Under the pieces are notes generated by a model. That model was given only the letters and a program-made list of their open reading frames with translations. It had not been told where the DNA came from and made no database searches. Of a DNA stretch of 20,222 bases, positions 8,756 through 16,571 are shown piece after piece (the stretch's first letter is position 1; the number at the start of each line of letters is the position of its first letter). The position numbers and the translations under genes were made by a program. The DNA is taken from positions 1-20,222 of the forward strand of contig JBBKVR010000005.1 in assembly GCA_037968575.1 (NCBI GenBank), read 5' to 3'. This DNA comes from UBA2137 sp037968575 (lineage in GTDB: Bacteria > Pseudomonadota > Alphaproteobacteria > Micavibrionales > Micavibrionaceae).

Positions 8756-9481
8756 ATGCTCAAATCTTTACTCGCTGACAGAAAATCAAGAATTGCGCGC
8801 CTATGGTCTAATGAAGAGATCAGAAAGTTTGCAAAGCATTTTGACGGTGACATCGTGAATGTCAGTGGCTGGCGAGATGAAGACAAAGAAGGGCAACATT
8901 ACGAAGATTACTTTACAAATAAAAAATCCTATACAGTCACCAATTACCTTGCTGATGCACGTGGATTTCAAGGTAAAGATAATGAAATATTTCTCGATTT
9001 AACCGATGATTTACCAAAGAAACTGATGGGCAAATACGATGTTGTTTTAAACCACACGGTTCTAGAACATGTATTTGAGGTTGATAAGGCTTTTGAAAAT
9101 CTATGCCTGCTCTCAAAAGATATTGTGATGGTCATTGTTCCCTTCCTACAACCCATGCACGCCGATTACGGGGATTTCTGGAGATTTACACCTTCCTGCC
9201 TTCAAAAGTTATTCGAGAAAAATAAAATGTCAGTTATTTACAGTAGCTTTAATGATCCTATTAACGGTAGCGTTTACGTCATGGCCATTGCATCGAAAAA
9301 CCCAGAGAAATGGAAAGACGCAATTCCTTCCAATCTTGACAAAGACGGTAATGTTCAATTTTTGACCAAGCCTGTTTTGGAAGATGGACAAACCCCCATG
9401 GTTGGTGCGAATGCGATTTTGAATGTTGGACCGTGGTTCTTTTTGAAATATCAAAAATTTAAAAATCTTTTTTCCAAATAA
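8756..9481 (+). CDS. SAM-dependent methyltransferase-like protein (Methyltransf_11 type)
   Basis: About 241 residues. The region KYDVVLNHTVLEHVFEVDKA (93-112) is the diagnostic strand 4 and following helix of Methyltransf_11-like enzymes. PFLQPMHADYGDFWRFTP (129-146) matches a motif seen in methyltransferases of surface-glycan clusters. The first motif is again not the standard glycine-rich loop (DGDIVNVSGWRDEDKEG, 30-46). The frame is open from 8705, but the ATG at 8756 is preferred: it starts 4 bp after the upstream stop and gives the MLKSLLADRKSRI N-terminus, whereas the earlier start would overlap the neighbour by about 47 bp. It is probably translated together with the preceding gene. 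It converges with the sulfotransferase gene with 8 bp between stops and no visible terminator. Substrate unknown. Confidence 0.75.
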   Translation: MLKSLLADRKSRIARLWSNEEIRKFAKHFDGDIVNVSGWRDEDKEGQHYEDYFTNKKSYTVTNYLADARGFQGKDNEIFLDLTDDLPKKLMGKYDVVLNHTVLEHVFEVDKAFENLCLLSKDIVMVIVPFLQPMHADYGDFWRFTPSCLQKLFEKNKMSVIYSSFNDPINGSVYVMAIASKNPEKWKDAIPSNLDKDGNVQFLTKPVLEDGQTPMVGANAILNVGPWFFLKYQKFKNLFSK

Positions 9482-9489
9482 TTTTCTGA

Positions 9490-10446
9490 CTAGAACTGCT
9501 TTTCAATTTTTTTGATGTATTTGCACTCATCTTCGAAAAGCTTATTTAATCTATCCGTAATTCTCAAAGGTGTATCAGGCGTTTTCGACAACATGAGAGA
9601 ACCCATACCAATTTTAGATAAAACCTTGTAAATCCATTGAAAACATTTCTCTAGAAACGCGTTTGTTCTGACTATTGGCCATAGCTGATATATCGGTATG
9701 AGTGTCTTATTGTAACGAAGGGATGTATCCGGATATTTGGTAAATTTAGCAACGCCCAAGAACTTACAAATCTCATCAAATATGGGCTCAGGCTTTTCCT
9801 GAAGTTGTTCAAGCGTTAAAACCAAAATATTTTTCTTACCAAAATAATCTTCAAACTTCTTAATTTGTTTCGAATAGAGGCTGTTGTAAGCGTATAGAAA
9901 CGGAGCCGGAAAGTTATCAAAGTTGAATAAATAGCGCTCCTGAAGGTCAATTTCCTTGGCTTTAGCAGCTTTCACAAATCTTGTTTTTTCGTAATCAAAA
10001 ACCTCATTAGGGTTTGTCGGGATATGGCCAAGCACCTCATCAAGCGTTCGCTTTTCAGAACCATGTTTTAAGACGTGATAATAAGCTGAAATTGTGCGCT
10101 CTACAGGATCTTTAAGAATGAATATAAGTTTTGTATCAGCACCGCATTTCTCTTTGATACGAGACATAGCAATATCATGAAATACGGTTGAGGCTGTTGC
10201 ATCAAATAAAAGTTCGTCGTCTTTCAGTTTACCCTCGATGTAAGGTTTGTAATCCTCGGATGCTACGTATTTATCACTATTTCCAAAATAGGATGGCTCC
10301 TTAGGGTTTGTCAGAACCAGTTTAGGATGGCCATCGAGATATTTTGCTAATGATGTTGTTCCACATTTTTGAACACCCGCAATAAAAAAGTCAGGAAATA
10401 TCAATTTTTTTGCCATTTTCTGTATATTACTCCTGCTGATAACCAT
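9490..10446 (-). CDS. PAPS-dependent sulfotransferase
   Basis: A 318-residue sulfotransferase-fold protein. The 5'-phosphosulfate-binding loop is GVQKCGTTSL (24-33) with the expected Lys27, and the 3'-phosphate motif is LKDPVERTISAYYH (111-124). KEPSYF (49-54) resembles the KEPxFF element of heparan-sulfate-type sulfotransferases. Such enzymes transfer sulfate from 3'-phosphoadenosine 5'-phosphosulfate to hydroxyls or amines; in a glycan locus the acceptor is probably a sugar. There is no PAPS synthesis gene in the window. The ATG at 10446 has AGAAGAG four bases upstream; an alternative ATG at 10416 gives MAKKLIFPDFFIAG and has AGGAG about 13 nt upstream. The gene lies alone on the minus strand between two plus-strand units and diverges from the methyltransferase gene at 10516. 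Confidence 0.88.
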   Translation of the reverse strand: MVISRSNIQKMAKKLIFPDFFIAGVQKCGTTSLAKYLDGHPKLVLTNPKEPSYFGNSDKYVASEDYKPYIEGKLKDDELLFDATASTVFHDIAMSRIKEKCGADTKLIFILKDPVERTISAYYHVLKHGSEKRTLDEVLGHIPTNPNEVFDYEKTRFVKAAKAKEIDLQERYLFNFDNFPAPFLYAYNSLYSKQIKKFEDYFGKKNILVLTLEQLQEKPEPIFDEICKFLGVAKFTKYPDTSLRYNKTLIPIYQLWPIVRTNAFLEKCFQWIYKVLSKIGMGSLMLSKTPDTPLRITDRLNKLFEDECKYIKKIEKQF

Positions 10447-10515
10447 TTGACTCTTCTATATAACTGAGCATAGTGATTAAAAATTGAGCCTATTGTTTAG
10501 CAGAATATTTATAAT

Positions 10516-11244
10516 ATGACCAATACCAAAACCAAATACCATAGTTTTGAAAACTTCCGTGATAAGAACCCAGAATTAAATCTGGCAAACCGTGTCTTAG
10601 ACATGAGAATGATGCTTTACGAGAAAGCAAAAGCTAAAAGTAATCCAATTATACTCGAACTTGGAACACATAAAGGAATTTCAACGACACTCTTTTTACA
10701 GGTAACTCAAGAAAATGGAGGTAAGTTATATTCAGTAGATATTCGTGATTATTCCGACACAAGTGATGATAAAAATTGGACGTTCATTCAGGCAAGCAGT
10801 ACTGATGTTGACGCCATATTAGAGAAACATCCTGAGCTCAAAAATGGTATAGATATTTTGCTTATCGACAGCCTGCATAAGCAAAGTCATGTTGAAAAAG
10901 AACTTTACGGTTGGTTTTCACATTTAAACGAAAATGCCCTTATCTTTTTTGATGATTTAGATTCAAACCCTTACCGTAAGAACCACAAAAAAGACGATGT
11001 CTATTTGGAGTTTGATAATAAATATATTCATGACTGCATTCTGGACGCCTACCATAACAATGAAGATATTTGCTCTTTAGAAGTCCACTACGGATCGACT
11101 GGCCTGGCGATTTTAGAGAAGAAAGCACCTTTAGGAACACCATTAAAACAAAAAGCAATAATGCGAAGAACCGATAATTGCTTTTGGAAGCTTCGGGTTG
11201 TTCTCCTCAGGATGAAACAAAATTTTATAGGTGAAGCCTACTAA
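10516..11244 (+). CDS. Class I SAM-dependent methyltransferase (Methyltransf_24 type)
   Basis: A 242-residue methyltransferase with a well-formed SAM site: IILELGTHKGISTTLFL (45-61), KLYSVDIRD (70-78) for the acidic residue after strand 2, and DILLIDSLHKQSHVEKEL (113-130) followed by ALIFFDDLDS (141-150). The LLIDSLHKQSHVEKEL pattern is typical of Methyltransf_24 proteins found in glycan and antibiotic loci. The C-terminal 40 residues are basic and may contact the membrane or a partner. It opens the plus-strand run of glycosyltransferase genes; its stop lies 5 bp before the next start. TATAAT occupies the six bases just before the ATG, but no -35 at a good distance was found, so I do not call a promoter. 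Substrate unknown. Confidence 0.83.
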   Translation: MTNTKTKYHSFENFRDKNPELNLANRVLDMRMMLYEKAKAKSNPIILELGTHKGISTTLFLQVTQENGGKLYSVDIRDYSDTSDDKNWTFIQASSTDVDAILEKHPELKNGIDILLIDSLHKQSHVEKELYGWFSHLNENALIFFDDLDSNPYRKNHKKDDVYLEFDNKYIHDCILDAYHNNEDICSLEVHYGSTGLAILEKKAPLGTPLKQKAIMRRTDNCFWKLRVVLLRMKQNFIGEAY

Positions 11245-11249
11245 ACAGC

Positions 11250-12218
11250 ATGTTTTTACCGCTCATCACAATCGGAATGACCGCTTATAATGCAGAGAAA
11301 AGCATTGAACGTGCTATTCATAGCGCGCTGTCCCAAACATACCCTCATCTGGAAATTGTGATTGTTGATGATGCATCTATAGATAACACTTATGCACTTT
11401 TACAAACGCTCGAGAAACAACACGAAAACTTAAGAATTTTTCAAAACGCTGAAAATCTTGGCGTTGCAGGAACACGCAATCGCATTATTGACGAAGCCAA
11501 TGGTGAGTTTATATGTTTCTTTGATGATGATGATGAAAGTCTACCTGAGCGCGTTCAAAAACAATATGAGCGCATTGCGAGCTACGAAAGGTCATTTGCT
11601 AACGGTATGCCAGTGATTTCCCACACATCGCGCTTGCAGGTCCATCCTGACGGAAAAACACATATTGAAAATACAGTTGGTACAAGCACAGGAAAGGTGG
11701 CACCAAATGGGAGGGCCTTCGCACAGCGCATCCTAACAGGAAAACTTGTAGCCAATGGGTTTGGTTCAACCGCTACTTGTTCGCAAATGGCGCGCACTGA
11801 GATTTATAAACAATATAAATTTGATTCTGAATTTACGCGCGCAGAAGATACGGAATTTAATACACGACTTGCACTGGCTGGCGCGCACTTTCCAGGCATT
11901 GATGAACCTCTTGTCACGCAAACGATGAGCTTTGGAACAGAGAAAACTCTTCAAAAAGAATATGAGATGACTTGCAAGCTTTTTGAAAAACACAGAGATT
12001 TCATTGAGAAAGTCGATAATTACAAATTTGTTTCCGACTGGCTAAATGTAAAATATGAGCATCTTAAAGGACATAAAATCCATTTCTTGAAAAAACTTAT
12101 TGGAATTTTTCTGAAGCACCCTATCCGCACGACCCAACGTTTACTCTGGGCAAGCCCTTCATTAAGCCTTAACATGCGTCAGACAAAATTTCACAAGAGC
12201 ATGACGCAAGACACTTGA
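11250..12218 (+). CDS. GT2 family glycosyltransferase (first of a tandem pair)
   Basis: A 322-residue GT-A fold glycosyltransferase. LITIGMTAYNAEKSIERAI opens the Rossmann-like domain, IVIVDDASIDNT is at 36-47 and the DXD-type cluster FFDDDDESLPERV at 90-102. FTRAEDTEFNTRLALAGAHF supplies the ED motif near the catalytic base. The C-terminal tail HKIHFLKKLIGIFLKHPIRT is amphipathic and basic, as in membrane-associated GT2 enzymes. The next gene has the same motifs at the same residue numbers, so the two are tandem paralogues. The gene follows the Methyltransf_24 gene by 5 bp and overlaps the next GT2 gene by 4 bp, implying translational coupling. Confidence 0.9.
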   Translation: MFLPLITIGMTAYNAEKSIERAIHSALSQTYPHLEIVIVDDASIDNTYALLQTLEKQHENLRIFQNAENLGVAGTRNRIIDEANGEFICFFDDDDESLPERVQKQYERIASYERSFANGMPVISHTSRLQVHPDGKTHIENTVGTSTGKVAPNGRAFAQRILTGKLVANGFGSTATCSQMARTEIYKQYKFDSEFTRAEDTEFNTRLALAGAHFPGIDEPLVTQTMSFGTEKTLQKEYEMTCKLFEKHRDFIEKVDNYKFVSDWLNVKYEHLKGHKIHFLKKLIGIFLKHPIRTTQRLLWASPSLSLNMRQTKFHKSMTQDT

Positions 12219-13165
12219 AACAGCCAAAAGTGACAATCGGGATCCTTTCTTATAACGCCTCTGACACAATTGAGCGCGCCATTACTTCTGCTCAAGCACA
12301 AGCTTGGTCTAATCTCGAAATTCTTGTGGTAGATGACGCTTCCAAAGACAAATCTGCTGATATCATAAAGAATTGCGCAGGAGGTGATAAACGCCTCAAA
12401 CTTGTTCAACATAAGAAAAATAAAGGCGCGGCAGCCGCGCGTAATACTGTCATAAACGAAGCAAGAGGTGAGTTTATTTGTTTCTTTGATGATGACGATG
12501 AAAGTCTACCTGAGCGCGTAGCAACACAATATGACCGCATAATATCCTATGAGGAACAAATCAACACCGATCTCGTTTTATGTTACGCATCTGGTACACG
12601 CGCCTACAAAGGCGGTTACGAGCAACCTTTGATTGCCATTGGCTCTCAAGACCCCGCTCCTTACGGAGACTCGCTTGCTGCACGCCAACTCTTCTATGGT
12701 GGTCGTGATGATTTCTTTTACGGTGGCGGAACGCCCACATGTTCTTTAATGACACGCACCTCAACATTAAAAACTGTAAATGGCTTTGATGAGAATTTAA
12801 AACGTGCAGAAGATGTTGACCTCGCCATACGCCTCTCTTTACTCGGTGCCCACTTTATAGGTTGCCCTGAAAAACTTTTTATCCAACATGCGACGCAAAG
12901 TCCTGACAAAAGTTATGAACGAAACTTGGAATCTGAAATAAAACTCGCTGAAAAACATAAGGAATATTTGAAAACTGTCGGTATGTATGGCTACGCAAAG
13001 AAATGGCCCTATCTTCGCTATGCTCATTTTTCCAGAAACTACACACTGTTTTTAAAAACCGTGATTCCTTTGATTGTCACCCATCCCATTAAAACACTCT
13101 CACATCTTTTCAAAACTGGCCCTCAAAGACTCCTTCATGAAAAGAAAATTAGGAAAGGCTCATGA
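12215..13165 (+). CDS. GT2 family glycosyltransferase (second of a tandem pair, TTG start)
   Basis: A 316-residue GT-A glycosyltransferase. VTIGILSYNASDTIERAI, LVVDDASKDKS (37-47) and FFDDDDESLPERV (90-102) line up residue for residue with the gene before it, and KRAEDVDLAIRLSLLGAHF matches its ED region. The gene apparently starts with TTG at 12215 inside a TTGA overlap with the previous stop. No in-frame ATG precedes the conserved KQPKVTIG segment, so the rare start is well supported. Its stop overlaps the next start by 4 bp (ATGA). The C-terminus (FLKTVIPLIVTHPIKTLSHL) again suggests membrane association. It probably adds a different sugar from its twin, but donor specificity cannot be read. 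Confidence 0.88.
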   Translation: MKQPKVTIGILSYNASDTIERAITSAQAQAWSNLEILVVDDASKDKSADIIKNCAGGDKRLKLVQHKKNKGAAAARNTVINEARGEFICFFDDDDESLPERVATQYDRIISYEEQINTDLVLCYASGTRAYKGGYEQPLIAIGSQDPAPYGDSLAARQLFYGGRDDFFYGGGTPTCSLMTRTSTLKTVNGFDENLKRAEDVDLAIRLSLLGAHFIGCPEKLFIQHATQSPDKSYERNLESEIKLAEKHKEYLKTVGMYGYAKKWPYLRYAHFSRNYTLFLKTVIPLIVTHPIKTLSHLFKTGPQRLLHEKKIRKGS

Positions 13166-14268
13166 GGTTATTGGTTGCGTGCAGAGCCATCAATAATATG
13201 GCGGGTGGTGTAGAGCGAATGTCTTCAGCTCTCATGAATGAGATGGTTGAGCGCGGCCACGATGTTTTTCTTTTCACATGGGATGAGAAAAATGCCGTTT
13301 CTTTTTATGAACTAAACAAAAAAATTGAATGGACAAAATTAGATATGGGGGATCCTTTTGAGAAGGCCTCCTTATCTACCAAACTTCTTCGTTTTCCTGC
13401 TATTAGGAAACACATCAAGCGTATTCAACCTGATGTCATTTTAGGGTTTCAGCAAGCTCCTTTTCTATCTATGAAGCTTGCAACCTTAGGAATGGGGATA
13501 CCCGTTATAGCGGCTGAGAGAAATGCCCCTACTCGTCTTGACCATATGTCATCCGGAAAATACCGCCATATTATTTTTAATAGCTTTAGATTAGCAGACG
13601 GAATTACTATTCAGTGTGATGCACATAAAAAAGGCTATCCAAAATATCTTCATAATAAAATGGTCACCATTCCAAACCCTGTTTTTCCTGCACCTTGTCA
13701 GGCAAGCCCAAGTAAAGATATATCCCCTAAAATTCTTTTAAGCGTTGGGAGATTAAGTCATCAGAAAAGCCCTGACGTTTTAATTAAAGCTTTCGCGCTC
13801 ATTACTGATGAATATCCTGATTGGGAACTTCACATTGCCGGTGATGGTGAAGGGCGCAACAAGGCAGAAGACGCCATAAAAGAAACTAGAATGCAGAAGA
13901 AGGTAAAATTGCTGGGTGCTGTTAAAGATACATCAAAATTATACTGCAACGCCCATCTCTTTTGCCTTGCTTCCAAATGGGAAGGTTTTCCAAACGGTAT
14001 AGCAGAAGCCTCTGCGCACGGACTTCCATGTGTTGCTTTCGAAGGTTGCGCTGGCATGGCTACAGTTATAAAAGATGAAGAAACGGGCTTGCTTGCGGAA
14101 GGTAATCAGAATGCAGAAAGCTTGAGTGTTGCCCTCAAAACGCTTATGAAAGATGGCAAAAAACGCGAGGTCATGGGACAAAAAGCAAAAGATGCAATGG
14201 AAGCCTATAACCCGCAGAAAATATATGATATCTGGGAGAGCCACCTCAAGAGCGTGGCAAAAGTATGA
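13162..14268 (+). CDS. GT4 family glycosyltransferase (first of a tandem pair)
   Basis: A 368-residue retaining glycosyltransferase of the GT-B fold. The N-terminal domain starts MRLLVACRAINNMAGGVERM, with the glycine-rich loop at residues 14-16. The donor-binding C-terminal domain has LLSVGRLSHQKSPDVLIKAF (192-211), LHIAGDGEGRN (223-233) and the EX7E motif EGFPNGIAE (274-282). GT4 enzymes use nucleotide sugars and often add GalNAc, mannose or glucose to lipid-linked oligosaccharides; this one is not specific enough to say which. It overlaps both its neighbours by 4 bp (ATGA). The following gene has the same organisation and clear similarity, including the SFY element near residue 47 and a shared C-terminal end (PQKIYDIWE versus PEKIVEIWE). 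Confidence 0.92.
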   Translation: MRLLVACRAINNMAGGVERMSSALMNEMVERGHDVFLFTWDEKNAVSFYELNKKIEWTKLDMGDPFEKASLSTKLLRFPAIRKHIKRIQPDVILGFQQAPFLSMKLATLGMGIPVIAAERNAPTRLDHMSSGKYRHIIFNSFRLADGITIQCDAHKKGYPKYLHNKMVTIPNPVFPAPCQASPSKDISPKILLSVGRLSHQKSPDVLIKAFALITDEYPDWELHIAGDGEGRNKAEDAIKETRMQKKVKLLGAVKDTSKLYCNAHLFCLASKWEGFPNGIAEASAHGLPCVAFEGCAGMATVIKDEETGLLAEGNQNAESLSVALKTLMKDGKKREVMGQKAKDAMEAYNPQKIYDIWESHLKSVAKV

Positions 14269-15374
14269 AAGTTATTTTTGCAATCAAAGCATTGGATAAT
14301 ATCAAAGGTGGAGCTGAGCGTGTTTTCGCCGACACAACGCGTGGCTTGGCCGAAAAAGGTTATGCCATTAATGTTTTGACCTTTGATCATGAAAACGGCA
14401 AATCATTTTATCCTCTTGATTATGCCGTTCGACAAAAAAATCTGGGTATTGGAAACCCTAAGAAAAAAGCAACGATAAAAGAGACACTACATCGTATTTA
14501 CAGGTTACGCAGATATGTCATGGAAGAAAAACCTGATGTAGTCGTGGCCTTCATGCATTCCATGTTTATTCCTATGTCCATAGCTTTGCTTGGTTCAGGT
14601 GTGCCTGTGATAGCCAGTGAACATACTGTTCCTAAGCATTACAAATCGAAACGCTTCGAATATATTATGTTAGGACTATGCGGATTATTTTGTAAACGCA
14701 TCACTGTGATTTCTAGGCGCATACGAAAAACATACCCCGCATTTTTGAGACGTCGCATGGCTATTGTTCCAAATGCCGTCAAGACACCAAAGAAATTTGC
14801 TGATCCAAAAGGCAAAAAAGATGGAAGAAAAATCATTTTGAATGTCGGAAGATTTGATCCTCTTAAAGACCAACGAACACTTATTGTTGCCTTCTCACAA
14901 CTTGCCAAAGAATTTCCTGATTGGGATGTGCGCATTATTGGTGATGGATATCTACGCAATGAGCTCGTCAGCTTGGTTAAAAATCTTAATCTTGAAGATA
15001 GAATTTTTCTTCCGGGGACAACTTCAAAGATAGAGAAGGAATACATAGCCGCACATATTTTTGCCATCCCTTCTCTCTATGAAAGTTTTGGTTTGGCTAC
15101 AGCCGAGGCCATGTCACATGGACTTCCTGCAATCGGTTTTAAAGCCTGTCCTGGAACGAATGAACTCATTAACAATAAGAAGAATGGGCTTCTTGTTACT
15201 GGTGAGAACCGCATAGACAGTTTCCGCGATTCCCTAAAAACTTTAATGAAATCGGAAAAATTGCGTGAAGAATACGGCAATAAGGCAAAAGATGCTGTTG
15301 AACGTTACTATCCTGAAAAGATTGTTGAAATATGGGAACGTCTTATTCAAGAAACGCTTGGGCGTTATACCTAA
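14265..15374 (+). CDS. GT4 family glycosyltransferase (second of a tandem pair)
   Basis: A 369-residue GT-B fold glycosyltransferase, paralogous to the gene before it. It opens MKVIFAIKALDNIKGGAERV (GGAER loop at 15-19). The donor domain contains ILNVGRFDPLKDQRTLIVAF (191-210), IIGDGYLRNEL (224-234) and the EX7E motif ESFGLATAE (273-281) followed by AMSHGLPAIGFKACPG. The GT4 family is clear; GFKACPGTNELI resembles the segment seen in N-acetylhexosamine-transferring GT4 enzymes, but that is not enough to assign a substrate. It is the last gene of the coupled plus-strand run and starts within a 4-bp overlap. Its stop codon overlaps the stop of the CtlX-like gene on the other strand by 4 bp, so no terminator lies between them. 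Confidence 0.92.
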   Translation: MKVIFAIKALDNIKGGAERVFADTTRGLAEKGYAINVLTFDHENGKSFYPLDYAVRQKNLGIGNPKKKATIKETLHRIYRLRRYVMEEKPDVVVAFMHSMFIPMSIALLGSGVPVIASEHTVPKHYKSKRFEYIMLGLCGLFCKRITVISRRIRKTYPAFLRRRMAIVPNAVKTPKKFADPKGKKDGRKIILNVGRFDPLKDQRTLIVAFSQLAKEFPDWDVRIIGDGYLRNELVSLVKNLNLEDRIFLPGTTSKIEKEYIAAHIFAIPSLYESFGLATAEAMSHGLPAIGFKACPGTNELINNKKNGLLVTGENRIDSFRDSLKTLMKSEKLREEYGNKAKDAVERYYPEKIVEIWERLIQETLGRYT

Positions 15375-16270
15375 TGCAATTCCATTAACTGACAGCGCGC
15401 TGAACCGCCACCATATCTTTCAATGGTTGGAATATGTGTGCCAATAATTTTTGTAACATGCCTTGAAAGAAATTCTTTTTGCTCTTCAGTTAAGTTTTCT
15501 TGCGCATGCAAGGACATCACCAGATAAGGTTCATCATTATGTCCCTTAACCTCAAGGCAGTTTCCACAATAATTAGAAACTTGATCATAGGTCAAAAACA
15601 TTACTTCGCGATGTTCCTGTAGAGATTTAACAACAGCTTCGCGTTTGTCTTCATCTGTAATGCATTCTGCACAAACAATGGCAAATGTCGTTCCAATGCA
15701 AACCATCAAATCCGTATGATATACTGGGACATCTTCTTTATGAGTTTTGGTTGGAAACGTAATTACTTCATAGCCCGTTTCACTTGCCCACTTTTCAACC
15801 ATTTCCTGAGTTGTTCTGGCAGACAGTGCTGAGTAGGCTCTTTTATTCACGTGATCCATTGCAACAGAGGCCGTGCTTTCCATGAACAGACCTTGTTTCT
15901 CCATATCTCTGAAATCATGCTTAAGTGTGTAATATTTTTGTAAGAACTCAATCATATGTTCTTCCCGCTCAGCACGACGGTTTTGTGTGAGCATAGGGTA
16001 AAGAGTTAGCGTTCCATCAGGATACGTAGAAGCCCAATTTGGGAAAATATGGTCGGGGCACCCCTTACTTCCCTTTAAGGTCACAACGTTTACACCGTGT
16101 TCAACCAAGCAATCACGATAGTTACGAAATTCCTGTATTGCACGGCTCAAAACCGCTTCAGGGGTTTCGTGATCATCATGCTGATAAATATTGGATTCTT
16201 CCGTTTGTTCGTTGAAATAAAATTCTACGGGCTCAATGAGCAAAATATTACGGGTCGATTGTTGTGTCAT
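15371..16270 (-). CDS. CtlX-like pentein-fold amidinohydrolase (arginine deiminase/DDAH superfamily)
   Basis: A 299-residue protein of the guanidine-modifying superfamily. It resembles the bacterial CtlX group (citrulline utilisation hydrolase) by IFPNWASTYPDGTLTLYPM (75-93), QNRRAERE (96-103), AYSALSARTTQEM (145-157) and YHTDLMVCIGTTFAIVCAE (184-202). The likely catalytic residues are Glu131 in FMESTAS, His185 in YHTDLM and Cys293 in GGGSARCQLMELH at the C-terminus, the order seen in DDAH-type enzymes. These enzymes hydrolyse guanidino or ureido groups; the physiological substrate of CtlX proteins is not well defined. The ATG at 16270 is preceded by AGAAAGAA. It lies 11 bp downstream of the gmd-fcl scar on the same strand and may once have shared its transcript. 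Confidence 0.85.
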   Translation of the reverse strand: MTQQSTRNILLIEPVEFYFNEQTEESNIYQHDDHETPEAVLSRAIQEFRNYRDCLVEHGVNVVTLKGSKGCPDHIFPNWASTYPDGTLTLYPMLTQNRRAEREEHMIEFLQKYYTLKHDFRDMEKQGLFMESTASVAMDHVNKRAYSALSARTTQEMVEKWASETGYEVITFPTKTHKEDVPVYHTDLMVCIGTTFAIVCAECITDEDKREAVVKSLQEHREVMFLTYDQVSNYCGNCLEVKGHNDEPYLVMSLHAQENLTEEQKEFLSRHVTKIIGTHIPTIERYGGGSARCQLMELH

Positions 16271-16281
16271 AAATTTTCTTT

Positions 16282-16512
16282 CTATGCCACTTTTCTGCCA
16301 GAGTGATGTCGTAAAAGATAGTCCTGATAAACCTTTTCCGAGCCTTTTTCCAAAGATATTCGTGATTGCCGCCCCATTTTATTTATCTTCGACGAATCCA
16401 TGAGTTTCCGATGAACGACATAGTCCTTCTCGAGTAATAATTCTGTTAGATAATATCCATCTTGACCAGAAATACCCGTAATCATAGCTGTTTTGAGTTT
16501 TTGAACGCCCAT
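16282..16512 (-). pseudogene. Deletion scar: start of gmd fused in frame to end of GDP-fucose synthase gene
   Basis: A 76-codon frame made of two unrelated enzyme pieces. Counting from the ATG at 16512, the first ~34 residues are the N-terminus of GDP-mannose 4,6-dehydratase: KTAMITGISGQDGYYLTELL, then LEKDYVVH, with the GxxGxxG dinucleotide motif. From about position 16410 the sequence becomes the C-terminus of GDP-L-fucose synthase: RKLMDSSKINKMG, then SRISLEKG and KVYQDYL, where family members read RKLLD...LGW...ISLEEGL...TYEWYL. Everything between, about 600 residues of two adjacent genes, is missing. The conserved Trp after LG and Leu after EKG are changed to Arg and Ser, as expected for relaxed selection. 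A TTG at 16524 extends the frame by four codons but lies in a hairpin. The product cannot be an active dehydratase or fucose synthase. Confidence 0.85.
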
Positions 16513-16516
16513 ACGA

Positions 16517-16544
16517 AAATACAACCGTATAGACGGTTGTATTT
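16517..16544 (-). terminator. Perfect 12-bp hairpin, likely terminator of the small-protein genes
   Basis: Arms 16517-16528 and 16533-16544 are perfect reverse complements around the 4-nt loop ATAG. Read on the minus strand it comes 27 bp after the stop of the 71-residue gene and ends in ATTTT after an A-rich approach, the form of an intrinsic terminator. It could also work weakly on the plus strand. It separates the small-protein genes from the gmd-fcl scar. Confidence 0.65.
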
Positions 16545-16571
16545 CAACTTAAATCTGAAAATTATAAAAGC

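Noticed and set aside
10484..10515. TATAAT directly before the ATG at 10516 as a promoter
   Set aside because: The best -35 (TTGAGC at 10484-10489) is 20 bp away and the start would fall inside the gene, so the match is likely chance in AT-rich DNA.
14639..15067. Minus-strand 142-codon frame
   Set aside because: It lies fully inside a GT4 gene with complete family motifs on the other strand and shows no family features of its own.
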